Source: Candidatus Methylomirabilota bacterium
Lineage (GTDB): Bacteria; Methylomirabilota; Methylomirabilia; Methylomirabilales; CSP1-5
Length of the DNA stretch: 24,960 nt
Assembly: GCA_023249165.1 (NCBI GenBank)
Contig: JAHFDE010000008.1
Location: forward strand, 1 to 24,960
Direction: 5' to 3'
How positions within the stretch are numbered: the first letter of the stretch is position 1; every line of letters begins with the position of its first letter. The notes beneath the pieces are model-generated. The model had not been told where the DNA came from. It saw only the letters and a program-made list of their open reading frames with translations, and did not search any database. This document shows positions 1 to 7,132 of the stretch, piece by piece. A program made the translations under genes and the position numbers.

Positions 1-860
1 CCGATCAGCATGAGCTCCTCGTAGTGCATCCGGCGCGTATCCACCCGGAAGCTCGTCCCCGGCTCACACCCCCCAAAGAGGACCACCGTTCCCGCCTTGC
101 GGGTCACCTCGACCGCCTGTTCCCACACCTCGGGTCTCCCCGTCGCCTCGATGGTGACGTCGGCCCCACGGCCCTCGGGGCTTAACCGCCGGACCTCGGC
201 GAGCACCCTTTCCCCCTGCGCCGCATCGAGGATCTCATCCGCGCCGGCCTCTGCGGCCTTGGTCAAGCGGAACCGGCCTTTGCCCACCATGATGACCCTA
301 ACCCCCTGTCTCTTTGCGAGCTGCGTGAGGAGGAGCCCCATGGGGCCGGCCCCGAAGATGCACAGGGTCTGCCCGAGCCTCACACCGGAGCGCTCGATCC
401 CATGAAGGGAACAGGCGAGCGGCTCGACGAGGGCGGCCTCGGCAAAACTGAGGTGCTCCGGGAGCAGGAGGAGGTTCTGCCGAACGATGCGGGCCGGGAC
501 GCGGATGTACTCGGCATAGGCGCCGTTCAAGAATTGTAAGTCCTCACACAGGTTGACCCGTCCCATCCGGCAAGAGAAGCAAGCATGGCAGGGGGCGGAG
601 TTGGCCCCGACCACCCGATCTCCACCCCGCACCGAGTCGACCCCCTCGCCCACCGCTTCGACGGTCCCGGCCCATTCGTGGCCAAAGAGGGCGGGGGTCT
701 TTTTGATCATGACCGGGTGGCCCCGGCGATAGGTCTTGAGGTCCGTGCCGCAGGTCAGCGCTGATCCGATCCGCACCAACACCTCTCCGGGCCCTGGCGC
801 CGGAGTGGCCACCTCCTCAAACCGGATATCGCCGGGACGATAAAACACCACCGCCTTCAT
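1..860 (-). CDS. Zinc-dependent alcohol dehydrogenase (MDR family), 3' end outside window
   Basis: Partial gene: about 286 N-terminal residues are visible and the C-terminus lies beyond the window edge. The protein starts MKAVVFYRPGDIRF, typical of medium-chain dehydrogenase/reductases. It has the catalytic-zinc region (CGTDLKT, then GHEWAG) and the four-cysteine structural zinc lobe PCHACFSCRMGRVNLC (C-x2-C-x2-C-x7-C), followed by a Rossmann glycine motif (FGAGPMG). These proteins oxidise alcohols or reduce aldehydes/ketones with NAD(P); the substrate cannot be read from sequence. The ATG overlaps the TGA of the upstream paralogue by 4 bases (ATGA), so the two are very likely co-translated. 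It lies at the distal end of the leftward hopanoid gene group, so a side-chain redox role is possible but only inferred. Confidence 0.85.
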   Translation of the reverse strand, partial: MKAVVFYRPGDIRFEEVATPAPGPGEVLVRIGSALTCGTDLKTYRRGHPVMIKKTPALFGHEWAGTVEAVGEGVDSVRGGDRVVGANSAPCHACFSCRMGRVNLCEDLQFLNGAYAEYIRVPARIVRQNLLLLPEHLSFAEAALVEPLACSLHGIERSGVRLGQTLCIFGAGPMGLLLTQLAKRQGVRVIMVGKGRFRLTKAAEAGADEILDAAQGERVLAEVRRLSPEGRGADVTIEATGRPEVWEQAVEVTRKAGTVVLFGGCEPGTSFRVDTRRMHYEELMLI

Positions 861-1906
861 GACTGCTCCACCTCCACAAAGACCTTGAGCGCTTCCTTGT
901 CCCGGAACAGGCGCATCCCATGGTTGAGATCGGCCAACGGGACCCTGTGGGTGACGAGCGCTTTCACCCGGACCGTTCGCTCGGAGAGCAACGCGAGGGC
1001 TTCCTGAAGCTCGACGGTGGAGGGGGAATAGCTGCTCACGAGGCTGAGTTCCCGGTGAAAGAATCGGTGGATATCCAGTTCCCCCATCGGGTGACCCGGA
1101 TCCGAGGCGAACAGCATCACGACGCCGCCATCCCTCAGGAGGTCGATCGCCCCGCCAAGCACCCGCGGCCCGCCCGCTGTCAGTATAGCAGCATCGGCGC
1201 CGCGACCCTGAGTCACCTCCCGGACGGCCTGGGCCACCTCCGCCTGACCCGGAGTGAGGGTCACGTCCGCCCCGAACGCCTTGGCGCGCTCACAGCGCTC
1301 ACCGAGGAGATCAAGACCGATCACCCGGGCTCGATAGAGCTTCAGGACCTGAACGAGCATGAGGCCGATCGAGCCCAATCCATACAGGAGGACCGTGTCG
1401 TGGAGGAGTGGGTTCAGCCGCTTGACGGCCCGGAGGCAGCAGGCGAGCGGTTCGGTGAAGGCGGCCTCTTCGTCCTCAAGATGGGGAGGGATCGGGAAGG
1501 TGGCGTATCGGGTGTTCAGGGCCGGGACCCGGATGTACTCGGCGAAGCCTCCCGGATCGATACTGGAGGCCTTGAAGGTGCGGCACATGGAGAAGTTGCC
1601 ATGCCGACAGTAGTGGCAGGCGTAGCAGGGGACGTGGTGAGAGACCACCACCCGCTCGCCGACCGTCCGTCCCTCCACTCCCTCGCCCAGGGCCGCGACA
1701 CTGCCGACGACCTCGTGCCCGAGGACCGCGGGGGGCCTGACGAGAGCATGATCGACCTTGCTCGCATCGGTCGCGCAGAGGCCGCAGCCCTTGACCTTCA
1801 CCAGCAGCTCGCCGGGCCCGATCCTCGGGACGGGGAGCGCCTCCAGGCGGATCTGCCGATTCCCCTGGTAGACCGCCGCTCTCATTGTGTCAGGCAACTT
1901 CGTCAT
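857..1906 (-). CDS. Zinc-dependent alcohol dehydrogenase (MDR family)
   Basis: 349 residues, a normal full length for a zinc-type medium-chain dehydrogenase. Visible features are the catalytic-zinc segment GLCATD and LGHEVVG (residues about 40-70), the structural zinc lobe PCYACHYCRHGNFSMC with C-x2-C-x2-C-x7-C spacing, and the nucleotide-binding glycine motif YGLGSIGLM in the middle of the protein. It is a paralogue of the overlapping downstream gene (4-base ATGA overlap). The annotated ATG at 1906 has a GGAGAG directly before it, which is closer than usual. The in-frame ATG at codon 8 (MRAAVYQG) matches the usual family start but lacks a clear ribosome site, so the start is uncertain by seven codons. 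Substrate unknown; sorbitol/threonine-dehydrogenase-like members look similar. Confidence 0.88.
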   Translation of the reverse strand: MTKLPDTMRAAVYQGNRQIRLEALPVPRIGPGELLVKVKGCGLCATDASKVDHALVRPPAVLGHEVVGSVAALGEGVEGRTVGERVVVSHHVPCYACHYCRHGNFSMCRTFKASSIDPGGFAEYIRVPALNTRYATFPIPPHLEDEEAAFTEPLACCLRAVKRLNPLLHDTVLLYGLGSIGLMLVQVLKLYRARVIGLDLLGERCERAKAFGADVTLTPGQAEVAQAVREVTQGRGADAAILTAGGPRVLGGAIDLLRDGGVVMLFASDPGHPMGELDIHRFFHRELSLVSSYSPSTVELQEALALLSERTVRVKALVTHRVPLADLNHGMRLFRDKEALKVFVEVEQS

Positions 1907-1936
1907 CTCTCCATTGCTCGTTCCGCGCTAGTCGAC

Positions 1937-1967
1937 ATTTCGAAATTCGAATTTCGAAATTCGAAAT
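1937..1967. repeat. 24-bp perfect palindrome built from TTCGAA units
   Basis: Positions 1937-1960 equal their own reverse complement (24 bases, made of repeated ATTTCGAA/TTCGAAAT words), and another TCGAAAT unit follows to 1967. It lies in the 90-bp gap between hpnD and the first dehydrogenase and is much more AT-rich than its surroundings. A short direct repeat (TCGGTCA twice) lies just beyond it at about 1979-1993. It could be an interspersed palindromic repeat, a protein-binding site or a transcript-stabilising hairpin. There is no U-tract, so a classical terminator is unlikely. Confidence 0.75.
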
Positions 1968-1996
1968 TGGCCATACGCGTCGGTCATCGGTCATCG

Positions 1997-2833
1997 TTAC
2001 ACGAACTTGTTTTGCGCCCAGGTCATGAGGGCGAGGCGGATCTTCTTCGCGCGCGACAGCGTGATCCGATCCTCGAAAACGCGAAACTCCTTCCGCGCGA
2101 TCGTCTCCAGCGTCTCGCGATAAATCCGGCCCATGATCTCGGCGGTCACCATGTTCTTCCGATCCTCGGAGGGCAGGCTCTCGGCTGCCCGCCGGAAATA
2201 GTCCCGGGCTCGGTCCGCCTCGAATCGCATGAGGGGAAAGAATCCGGGGGTGTACCGGCAGTGCAGGAGATCATCCTCACTGTACCCGAAGCGCTCCAGA
2301 TCCTCCTGGGGGAGATAGATGCGCCCGCGCCGGCCATCGGTCTCCAGATCCCGGAGGATATTGGTCAGCTGCAGCGCCAGGCCCAGGTTGATCGCGTACT
2401 CCTTTGTGGCCTCGCGCCGATATCCGAAGATCTCGATGCAGATCAGGCCCACCACCGAGGCCACCCGATAGCAGTACTGGGTGAGATCCGCAAAGGTGCG
2501 GTATCGGGTGACGGTGAGGTCCATCTCGACCCCGGCAACCAACTCTTCGAAATAGCCCTTGGGGATCGGGTAGCGGCTGAGACAGTCGCGGAGCGCTCTG
2601 GTGATGGGGTGGGTGGGCCGTCCTGCGTAGCAGCGGTCCAGCTCCTCACGCCACCCCTTCAGGCGCTCGGCCTTCGCCTCCATGTCCCCGGCGTCGTCGG
2701 CGACGTCGTCCACGGCGCGGCACAGCGCGTACACGGCATAGATCGCATCCCGCTTCGGTCGGGGGAGAAAGAGGAAAGAGTAGTAGAAGCTCGAGCGACT
2801 CTTCCTGACCAGGGTGGCGAGGGCCTCGGACAT
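1997..2833 (-). CDS. hpnD: Presqualene diphosphate synthase HpnD
   Basis: 278-residue member of the squalene/phytoene synthase family. In the three-enzyme bacterial route HpnD condenses two farnesyl diphosphates to presqualene diphosphate, which HpnC and HpnE convert to squalene. The HpnD-like N-terminus SSFYYSFLFLP (residues 14-24), the first aspartate-rich motif DDVADD (42-47) and the second, DLETD (162-166, preceded by LQLTNILR), are all present, so the active site looks intact. The ATG lies 3 bases after the ispA stop (TAAGCAATG), so FPP production and consumption are coupled. No hpnC or hpnE homologue is in the window. A phytoene or squalene synthase assignment is the main alternative, but the N-terminal signature and hopanoid context favour HpnD. 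Confidence 0.88.
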   Translation of the reverse strand: MSEALATLVRKSRSSFYYSFLFLPRPKRDAIYAVYALCRAVDDVADDAGDMEAKAERLKGWREELDRCYAGRPTHPITRALRDCLSRYPIPKGYFEELVAGVEMDLTVTRYRTFADLTQYCYRVASVVGLICIEIFGYRREATKEYAINLGLALQLTNILRDLETDGRRGRIYLPQEDLERFGYSEDDLLHCRYTPGFFPLMRFEADRARDYFRRAAESLPSEDRKNMVTAEIMGRIYRETLETIARKEFRVFEDRITLSRAKKIRLALMTWAQNKFV

Positions 2834-2836
2834 TGC

Positions 2837-3727
2837 TTACGCCTTTCGCGAGACGATGAAGCGGGCGATGGTTCGCAGCGGGTCCGCCTGGTGGTCCAGC
2901 GACGTCAGCGCATCCAGCGCCTCCGCCAGGAGTCGCTGTGCCTCCCGTTTGGCCGCATCAAGGCCGACCAGGGCCGGATACGTGGCCTTCCCTCGGCTGG
3001 CATCCCCCCCGATCTTCTTCCCCCGCATCGCCTCCTCTCCCTCGATGTCCAGAATGTCGTCGGCGATCTGAAAGGCGAGTCCCACCGCCTTCCCGTATCG
3101 CGTGATGGCGTCGAGCTGGGCTGCTGTCGCTCCGCCCAGGTGGGCCCCCGCCCGAAGCGCGCAGAGGATCAGGGCCCCCGTCTTGTGGGTGTGGATGTAC
3201 TGGAGGAGAGACAGCTCAATGGCCTTCCCCTCCGAGAGGATATCCACCGCCTGTCCCCCCACCATCCCCTGCGACCCGGCAGCCAGGGCGATCTCGTGGA
3301 TCACGGTCCGGAGGAGCCGCGGATCGAGGTGGCCGACGTGCGCGGGGTTCGTCAGGAGGGCAAAGGCCTCGGTGAGGAGGGCATCCCCCGCCAGGATAGC
3401 CATGGCCGGGCCGAAGACCTTGTGGCAGGTGGGGCGACCGCGTCGTAAGTCATCGTCATCCATCGCCGGGAGGTCGTCGTGGACTAACGAGTACGTGTGG
3501 ATACATTCGAAGGCGCAGGCGACGGGGAGCACCGCCTCGGCTCTTGCCCCCACCGCCTCAGCAGCCGCGATGGTCAATGTCGGCCGCAACCGCTTCCCGC
3601 CGGCGAAAAGGCTGTAGTGTACCGCCTGGTGAAGCTCCGGAGGCATGGTCCCCTCCCCCGGGATAAAACGCTTCAGGCCCGCCTCCACCAGCGCCCGCCG
3701 CTCTTCGAGATACGCCTTGAGATCCAC
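2837..3727 (-). CDS. ispA: Farnesyl diphosphate synthase (polyprenyl synthetase family)
   Basis: 296 residues, usual for bacterial short-chain prenyl transferases. It condenses IPP with DMAPP/GPP to give FPP for squalene synthesis. The first aspartate-rich motif is DDLPAMD (84-90, DDx4D), followed by DDLRRGRPTCHK; the second is FQIADDILD (219-227), followed by GKKIGGDASRGKATYP. The residues before the first motif (HTYSLVHDD) are those of bacterial type II FPP synthases, although a geranylgeranyl product cannot be excluded from sequence. The start is GTG at 3727, chosen because GGGAGG lies 4 bases upstream. A TATAAT -10 element on the same strand at 3757-3762 suggests this gene begins its own transcript with hpnD. 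Confidence 0.9.
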   Translation of the reverse strand: MDLKAYLEERRALVEAGLKRFIPGEGTMPPELHQAVHYSLFAGGKRLRPTLTIAAAEAVGARAEAVLPVACAFECIHTYSLVHDDLPAMDDDDLRRGRPTCHKVFGPAMAILAGDALLTEAFALLTNPAHVGHLDPRLLRTVIHEIALAAGSQGMVGGQAVDILSEGKAIELSLLQYIHTHKTGALILCALRAGAHLGGATAAQLDAITRYGKAVGLAFQIADDILDIEGEEAMRGKKIGGDASRGKATYPALVGLDAAKREAQRLLAEALDALTSLDHQADPLRTIARFIVSRKA

Positions 3728-3756
3728 ACGTCCTCCCGGTCTCGCCGAACGGTTGG

Positions 3757-3785
3757 ATTATAGGCGCCTTCTGGCTTCGGACCAA
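3757..3785 (-). promoter_or_regulatory. Putative sigma-70 promoter for ispA-hpnD
   Basis: On the minus strand, in the 73-bp hpnA-ispA gap, there is an exact TATAAT (plus-strand 3757-3762) preceded at 17 bases by TTGGTC (plus-strand 3780-3785; 3 of 6 match to TTGACA). Start of transcription would fall near 3750, about 20 bases before the GTG of ispA. The -10 and spacing are good and the -35 is weak. The call is inferred from consensus alone. Confidence 0.45.
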
Positions 3786-3800
3786 GCCTCTTCTTGATCG

Positions 3801-4802
3801 TTACCTCTGTACCCTCCGGCGGGCGTATCCGTGGACCCAGTACCACTCCGCCGCCTCTTGGAGCGCTTCTTCAACCGGTGTCTGCGGCAACTCCAGTTCG
3901 CGGATGGCCTTGGAGGGGTCGAAGAACATCATCGTGTGCGCCATGCGGACGGCGTTGAGCGGAACCCGCGGCTCCTGGCGGCCGAGTCGCGCATACAGCT
4001 CGAAGGCGCAGGCGGCGAGGACGGCCACCGGATAGGGAATCCGAAAGCGGGGTGCGGGGACGCCGGAGATCTGCTCGAGTATCCCGAAGATCTCGCGCAG
4101 GGTGAGATTCCGGTTCCCCAGGATATACTTTTCGCCGATCCGTCCTCTCTGGGCCGCCAGGATGTGGCCCCGAGCTACATCCCGGGCGTGGACCAGATTG
4201 AGACCCGTGTGGAGGTAGCCGAACATCTGCCCGTTGAGATAATCGACAATCATCCGGCCGGTCGGGGTCGGTTTGACATCCCACGGTCCCACAGGGGCGG
4301 AGGGATTGACGATGACCACCGGAAGCCCCAGGCCGGCGATCCGCTCTGCCTCCCGCTCGGCCAGAAACTTGGACCGCTTGTAGGGGCCGATCATCTGTTC
4401 CAGGGTGACCGGAGTCTCCTCGGTCCCGGGAAGGCCATTCTTGGGGATCCCCAGGGCCCCCACCGTGCTCGTGTAGACGACGCGCTCGATCCCCACCTCG
4501 AGCGCGACCTCGAGGATGTTGCGGGTCCCCTCCACATTGGCCCGGTACGTTGCGGCCGCGTCCCGTGAGGAGAGGCTGTACCGGGCGGCGACGTGGTACA
4601 GGACCTGGCACCCCTTGAGGGCGCGCCGGAGACCCTCGCGCTCCGTGAGGTCTCCCTGGACCTCCTCGATCTCGAGGCCCTCGATGCCGGCCCGTGGACT
4701 TGACGGTCTCACCAGCACGCGGACGGTGACGCCGTCTTGGAGCAACTCTCGGACGAGGTTTGCCCCCACAAAGCCGGTCGCCCCGGTGACGAAGGCTCTC
4801 AC
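3801..4802 (-). CDS. hpnA: Hopanoid-associated NAD-dependent sugar epimerase HpnA
   Basis: 333-residue extended short-chain dehydrogenase. HpnA proteins are found with hopanoid clusters and are thought to act on a sugar or sugar-like head group; the precise reaction is not settled. Visible features are the NAD-binding motif GATGFVG (7-13), the catalytic Ser/Thr region YTSTVGALG (110-118), and YxxxK as YKRSK (Y141, K145). The start is GTG at 4802, because the Rossmann strand RAFVTGATG begins right there and this GTG overlaps the TGA of the upstream membrane protein by 4 bases (GTGA). The longer open frame up to 5129 lies antisense-like within that neighbour and encodes no recognisable sequence. 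Generic epimerase/DFR-like reductase is the fallback name. Confidence 0.85.
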   Translation of the reverse strand: MRAFVTGATGFVGANLVRELLQDGVTVRVLVRPSSPRAGIEGLEIEEVQGDLTEREGLRRALKGCQVLYHVAARYSLSSRDAAATYRANVEGTRNILEVALEVGIERVVYTSTVGALGIPKNGLPGTEETPVTLEQMIGPYKRSKFLAEREAERIAGLGLPVVIVNPSAPVGPWDVKPTPTGRMIVDYLNGQMFGYLHTGLNLVHARDVARGHILAAQRGRIGEKYILGNRNLTLREIFGILEQISGVPAPRFRIPYPVAVLAACAFELYARLGRQEPRVPLNAVRMAHTMMFFDPSKAIRELELPQTPVEEALQEAAEWYWVHGYARRRVQR

Positions 4803-5779
4803 GTCCTTCGCTCCCTCTGCTCGGGCCATCCAGTCCATGTGAGGACCGCGAGGCCGATGGCGACCCACAGGATCTCCCGCGCCCTGCGCAAGAGACTGAA
4901 GGCCATGGCGGTCTCTGCGCTCATGCCGAGACCGAGAAAGATCAAGACCGCTCCCCCCTCTTGGGCTCCCAGGTTGGCCGGGATGAAAAAGGTCGCCGCC
5001 TTGACCCCGAGGAGGAGCGCCTGGATCACCATCGCCGTCGGGACGTCCACGCGGCTTCCCATCGCCCACAGGAAAACGTACGCCTCGACTGCGGTGGTCA
5101 GCCAGCCGAGGAGCGAAAAGAGCAGGCACCCGACCAGAGGCCTGCGGCTTCGGTAGAGCGTCGCGATCTTGCCGTCCAGGATCTCGAGCCCCTCTCGTTT
5201 CGCCGTCCAGGCCTCACCCCTGACACCCAGCCGATGGATGAGCCTGTGGAGGAGCGAGAACAGGCCCCGCGTCTGGCTATAGTAGAGGACCAGGACCGAG
5301 AAGGCCAGGAAGAGGCCCACCCCCAATCCCCCGAGCAGCGCCGACGAGAACTCCTGCGTTCTCGGGAGGGCGCTTGCCAGCCCCAGAAAGATAAAGAGAC
5401 AGTACGCGAACGTCGTCATGGTCTTTGTGACCACGACCGAGGCGAGGCCGTCGCTTAACGGAACGCCGAGGCGGCGGAGCAACGAAGCCTTGAGCGGCTC
5501 CCCGCCCAGGTAGGCGAGGGGTGTGATGAGGTTGACCGCCTCTCCCGCGGCCCGGATCAGGAAGATGTGTGCGAGGGGCACCCCCGGAGGCAGGGTCAGC
5601 CACCAGCCGATGGAAAGGAAGAGAGCCATGACCACGGAGGGAAGGAGGAGAAAGGGGAAACTCCATCCGACCTGCCAGACCTGGGCGAGCGTCTCCTCAA
5701 GCCCCACCTGCCTGAGGATCCACAGGAACAGGAAGAGACCGAGGCAGAGGGCGATCAGTTTGCCCCAGGGCCTCTTCAC
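4799..5779 (-). CDS. Flippase-like / lysylphosphatidylglycerol synthase TM-region membrane protein (UPF0104 type)
   Basis: 326 residues with about seven or eight hydrophobic segments, starting with KLIALCLGLFLFLWIL. Motifs typical of the UPF0104/LPG-synthase transmembrane family are visible: RAAGEAVNLITPLAYLGGEPLKASLLRR and, near the end, FFIPANLGAQEGG. Members are inner-membrane proteins suspected of moving lipids or lipid-linked sugars across the bilayer; HpnL of hopanoid clusters belongs to this broad group, and this could be its counterpart. The start is GTG at 5779, with GGAGG ending 5 bases upstream. The frame also has a GTG at 5806, but that lies inside a perfect hairpin and lacks a ribosome site. 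It overlaps hpnA by 4 bases, so the two are probably functionally linked. Confidence 0.78.
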   Translation of the reverse strand: MKRPWGKLIALCLGLFLFLWILRQVGLEETLAQVWQVGWSFPFLLLPSVVMALFLSIGWWLTLPPGVPLAHIFLIRAAGEAVNLITPLAYLGGEPLKASLLRRLGVPLSDGLASVVVTKTMTTFAYCLFIFLGLASALPRTQEFSSALLGGLGVGLFLAFSVLVLYYSQTRGLFSLLHRLIHRLGVRGEAWTAKREGLEILDGKIATLYRSRRPLVGCLLFSLLGWLTTAVEAYVFLWAMGSRVDVPTAMVIQALLLGVKAATFFIPANLGAQEGGAVLIFLGLGMSAETAMAFSLLRRAREILWVAIGLAVLTWTGWPEQRERRT

Positions 5780-5791
5780 ACCCCCCTCCGA

Positions 5792-5824
5792 CCAAAGTAA
5801 ACGCACAAAGTGCGTTTACTTTGG
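5792..5824. repeat. 15-bp perfect inverted repeat with 3-base loop
   Basis: Arms at 5792-5806 and 5810-5824 (CCAAAGTAAACGCAC and its complement) pair perfectly around an AAA loop. The hairpin ends only a few bases before the GGAGG of the flippase-like gene and has no U-tract on either strand. In the leftward transcript it would form a strong stem just 5' of the ribosome site. That could protect the mRNA, modulate translation or mark a processing site. It may also be part of the repeat cluster that follows to the right. Confidence 0.8.
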
Positions 5825-5830
5825 AGCAAC

Positions 5831-5902
5831 GGTTCGACCATGGCTTCGACGGTGAGCCCTTCGGCAGTGAGCTCAGGGCCGAACTGCTCAGCCGAACCGC
5901 TC
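5831..5902. repeat. REP-like interspersed repeat, copy 1
   Basis: 72-base unit whose 44-base core (5846-5889) is identical to the core of copy 2 at 6001-6044. The unit contains internal inverted words (CCCTTCGG.. / ..CCGAA), and with flanking bases it has outer arms CTTCGAC (5844-5850) and GTCGAAG (5914-5920), giving a REP-like foldable structure. No protein-coding signal is visible. It lies between the truncated nucleotidyltransferase gene and the flippase-like gene. Confidence 0.75.
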
Positions 5903-5924
5903 GCCGAAGTCCTGTCGAAGGGTG

Positions 5925-5973
5925 GAGCAGTGGAACAATAGAGTGATTTTGGAAGAGAAATGTTCCATTGCTC
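5925..5973. repeat. Imperfect inverted repeat between the two REP-like units
   Basis: GAGCAGTGGAACA (5925-5937) and TGTTCCATTGCTC (5961-5973) are complementary at 12 of 13 positions, separated by an AT-richer 23-base loop. The word CCATTGCTCG also occurs at about 1910-1919, beside the other palindromic spacer, so this may be a second small dispersed motif. No function can be assigned. Confidence 0.55.
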
Positions 5974-5986
5974 GATTGTCACAAGT

Positions 5987-6057
5987 GGTTCGACAGGGCC
6001 TCGACGGTGAGCCCTTCGGCAGTGAGCTCAGGGCCGAACTGCTCGGCCGAACCGCTC
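5987..6057. repeat. REP-like interspersed repeat, copy 2
   Basis: Direct repeat of copy 1 with the same orientation. The 44-base core (6001-6044) is identical; one substitution (A/G at 6045) is followed by 12 more identical bases; differences before the core include a 1-base indel. Together the two copies fill most of the roughly 300-base non-coding stretch 5825-6133. The rest of that stretch (6058-6133) shows no gene or clear regulatory signal. Confidence 0.75.
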
Positions 6058-6133
6058 ACCACCCCGAGGAAGATCCAGGGGATGAGATGGGTTTGTATTA
6101 GTGCCGTTCCAACCAAGGAACGGGCCAAGGAAG

Positions 6134-6316
6134 TCAGCACGCCTGGAGAGGTGGAAGCACCGCCTCGAGCGCCTCCGTGATCCGCTGCGCCGCCAGGGCG
6201 TCCAGCAGGTGGGCGAGGATCGGTCTGCCCCCCACGTCCAAGAGACACTTGGGGGTCTCCACCGTGAAAGGCCGGAGGCGGATCGCCTGGCCTGCCGCAA
6301 GCACGAGCGCCCTCAC
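6134..6316 (-). pseudogene. Truncated sugar-phosphate nucleotidyltransferase (N-terminal fragment)
   Basis: A 60-residue frame starts GTG at 6316, overlapping the hpnG stop by 4 bases (GTGA). It reads RALVLAAGQAIRLRPFT, then PKCLLDVGGRPILAHLLDAL: the N-terminal nucleotide-binding signature of mannose-1-phosphate guanylyltransferase/glucose-1-phosphate thymidylyltransferase-like proteins. These are normally about 230-350 residues, so roughly three quarters are missing. Similarity fades after residue about 50 and a stop follows at 6134. The usual GxGTRL is also altered to GQAIRL. Downstream sequence is repeat-rich, suggesting that a deletion or repeat insertion removed the rest. It most likely once formed an operon with hpnG, making an NDP-sugar. 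A functional 60-residue protein is unlikely. Confidence 0.7.
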
Positions 6317-7050
6317 GGTCGCAGCCCCTGTACGAGAGCGTGAATGGCCCGAGCGAGGTGGCGGGTGGCGATCCGGAGCCTCGACGCCAGGTGGAGCATC
6401 GGGGGAATCCACGACGGATGTCGGAGGAGAGAGGCGGCGACGGCCATGGGTTTGAGGCGGCCGTCCGATGCCAGGAAGGCGCTTCCCCGCGCCGCCCAGG
6501 GCTCGGCGGCGGTATCCGAGACGACCCTGATCGCGAGGAACGGGATCCCTCGCCACTCCGCTGCTTCAGCCAGATAGGCGCTCTCCATGTCCACCGCCAC
6601 GATCGGCCCGTCCGCCCTCCTCTCGGCCGCCTCGCCTGCCGTCATGACCTCATCGACCGTGAGGATAGTCCCGACATGGAAGGGGAGCCCGATGGCCTTG
6701 GCGGCGCCCGTCGCGGTCTCGAGCAGGAAGGGGTCGGCAGCGAAGGACTCGGCATGTCGAATCACCTGAGAGGCGACGACGAGGTCCCCGAGATCCACCT
6801 CGGACCCCACCCCCCCACAGAAGCCCGCCGACAGGAGCACGCTGGGCGTGCCAAGCGAGGCGACGGCCCGGGCCGCTCCACGCGCACCCATCCCCGCCTG
6901 AAGCAGGAGGATGCGATCCCCCCCATCGCGGTACCGGGGAGGGCCATCCACGTTCCGGTCCCTCCGAAGCCCGAGATGCTTGACGAGCAGGGCCGCCTCC
7001 ACCCCGAGGGCCACTATGATCGTTGCCGGGCCATGGGCCAATCGAGACAT
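6313..7050 (-). CDS. hpnG: Hopanoid nucleoside phosphorylase HpnG
   Basis: 245 residues of the PNP/UDP phosphorylase - MTA/SAH nucleosidase superfamily. In hopanoid synthesis HpnG removes adenine from adenosylhopane to give (phospho)ribosylhopane. Visible motifs are ALGVEAALL with E18 near the N-terminus, the phosphate/ribose loop SAGFCGGVG (74-82), VDMESA (153-158) that contacts the ribose, and RVVSDTA with D179, the purine-contacting aspartate position. The start is ATG at 7050, with GAGGT a few bases upstream (GAGGTAAGGATG); the longer upstream frame antisense to the neighbouring gene is ignored. It sits between the unknown 130-residue gene and the truncated nucleotidyltransferase, and close to hpnH, whose product it would use. 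Confidence 0.88.
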   Translation of the reverse strand: MSRLAHGPATIIVALGVEAALLVKHLGLRRDRNVDGPPRYRDGGDRILLLQAGMGARGAARAVASLGTPSVLLSAGFCGGVGSEVDLGDLVVASQVIRHAESFAADPFLLETATGAAKAIGLPFHVGTILTVDEVMTAGEAAERRADGPIVAVDMESAYLAEAAEWRGIPFLAIRVVSDTAAEPWAARGSAFLASDGRLKPMAVAASLLRHPSWIPPMLHLASRLRIATRHLARAIHALVQGLRP

Positions 7051-7132
7051 CCTTACCTCACCATCCAGGGGCCCCTCAAGAGCTGGCCTTTCGAGGAACG
7101 CCCTCAAGGCGAGCGGGACAGCGCTTCGAGTC

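Noticed and set aside
920..3448. 842-codon plus-strand open frame
   Set aside because: It runs antisense through the dehydrogenase, hpnD and ispA genes, spans their spacer, and its translation shows no domain; a shadow frame of GC-rich codon bias.
4803..5129. N-terminal extension of hpnA open frame
   Set aside because: It lies wholly inside the flippase-like gene on the same strand, and its residues lack family similarity; the Rossmann start and GTGA overlap fix the start at 4802.
5792..5824. Hairpin considered as a Rho-independent terminator
   Set aside because: Neither strand has a U-rich run after the stem.
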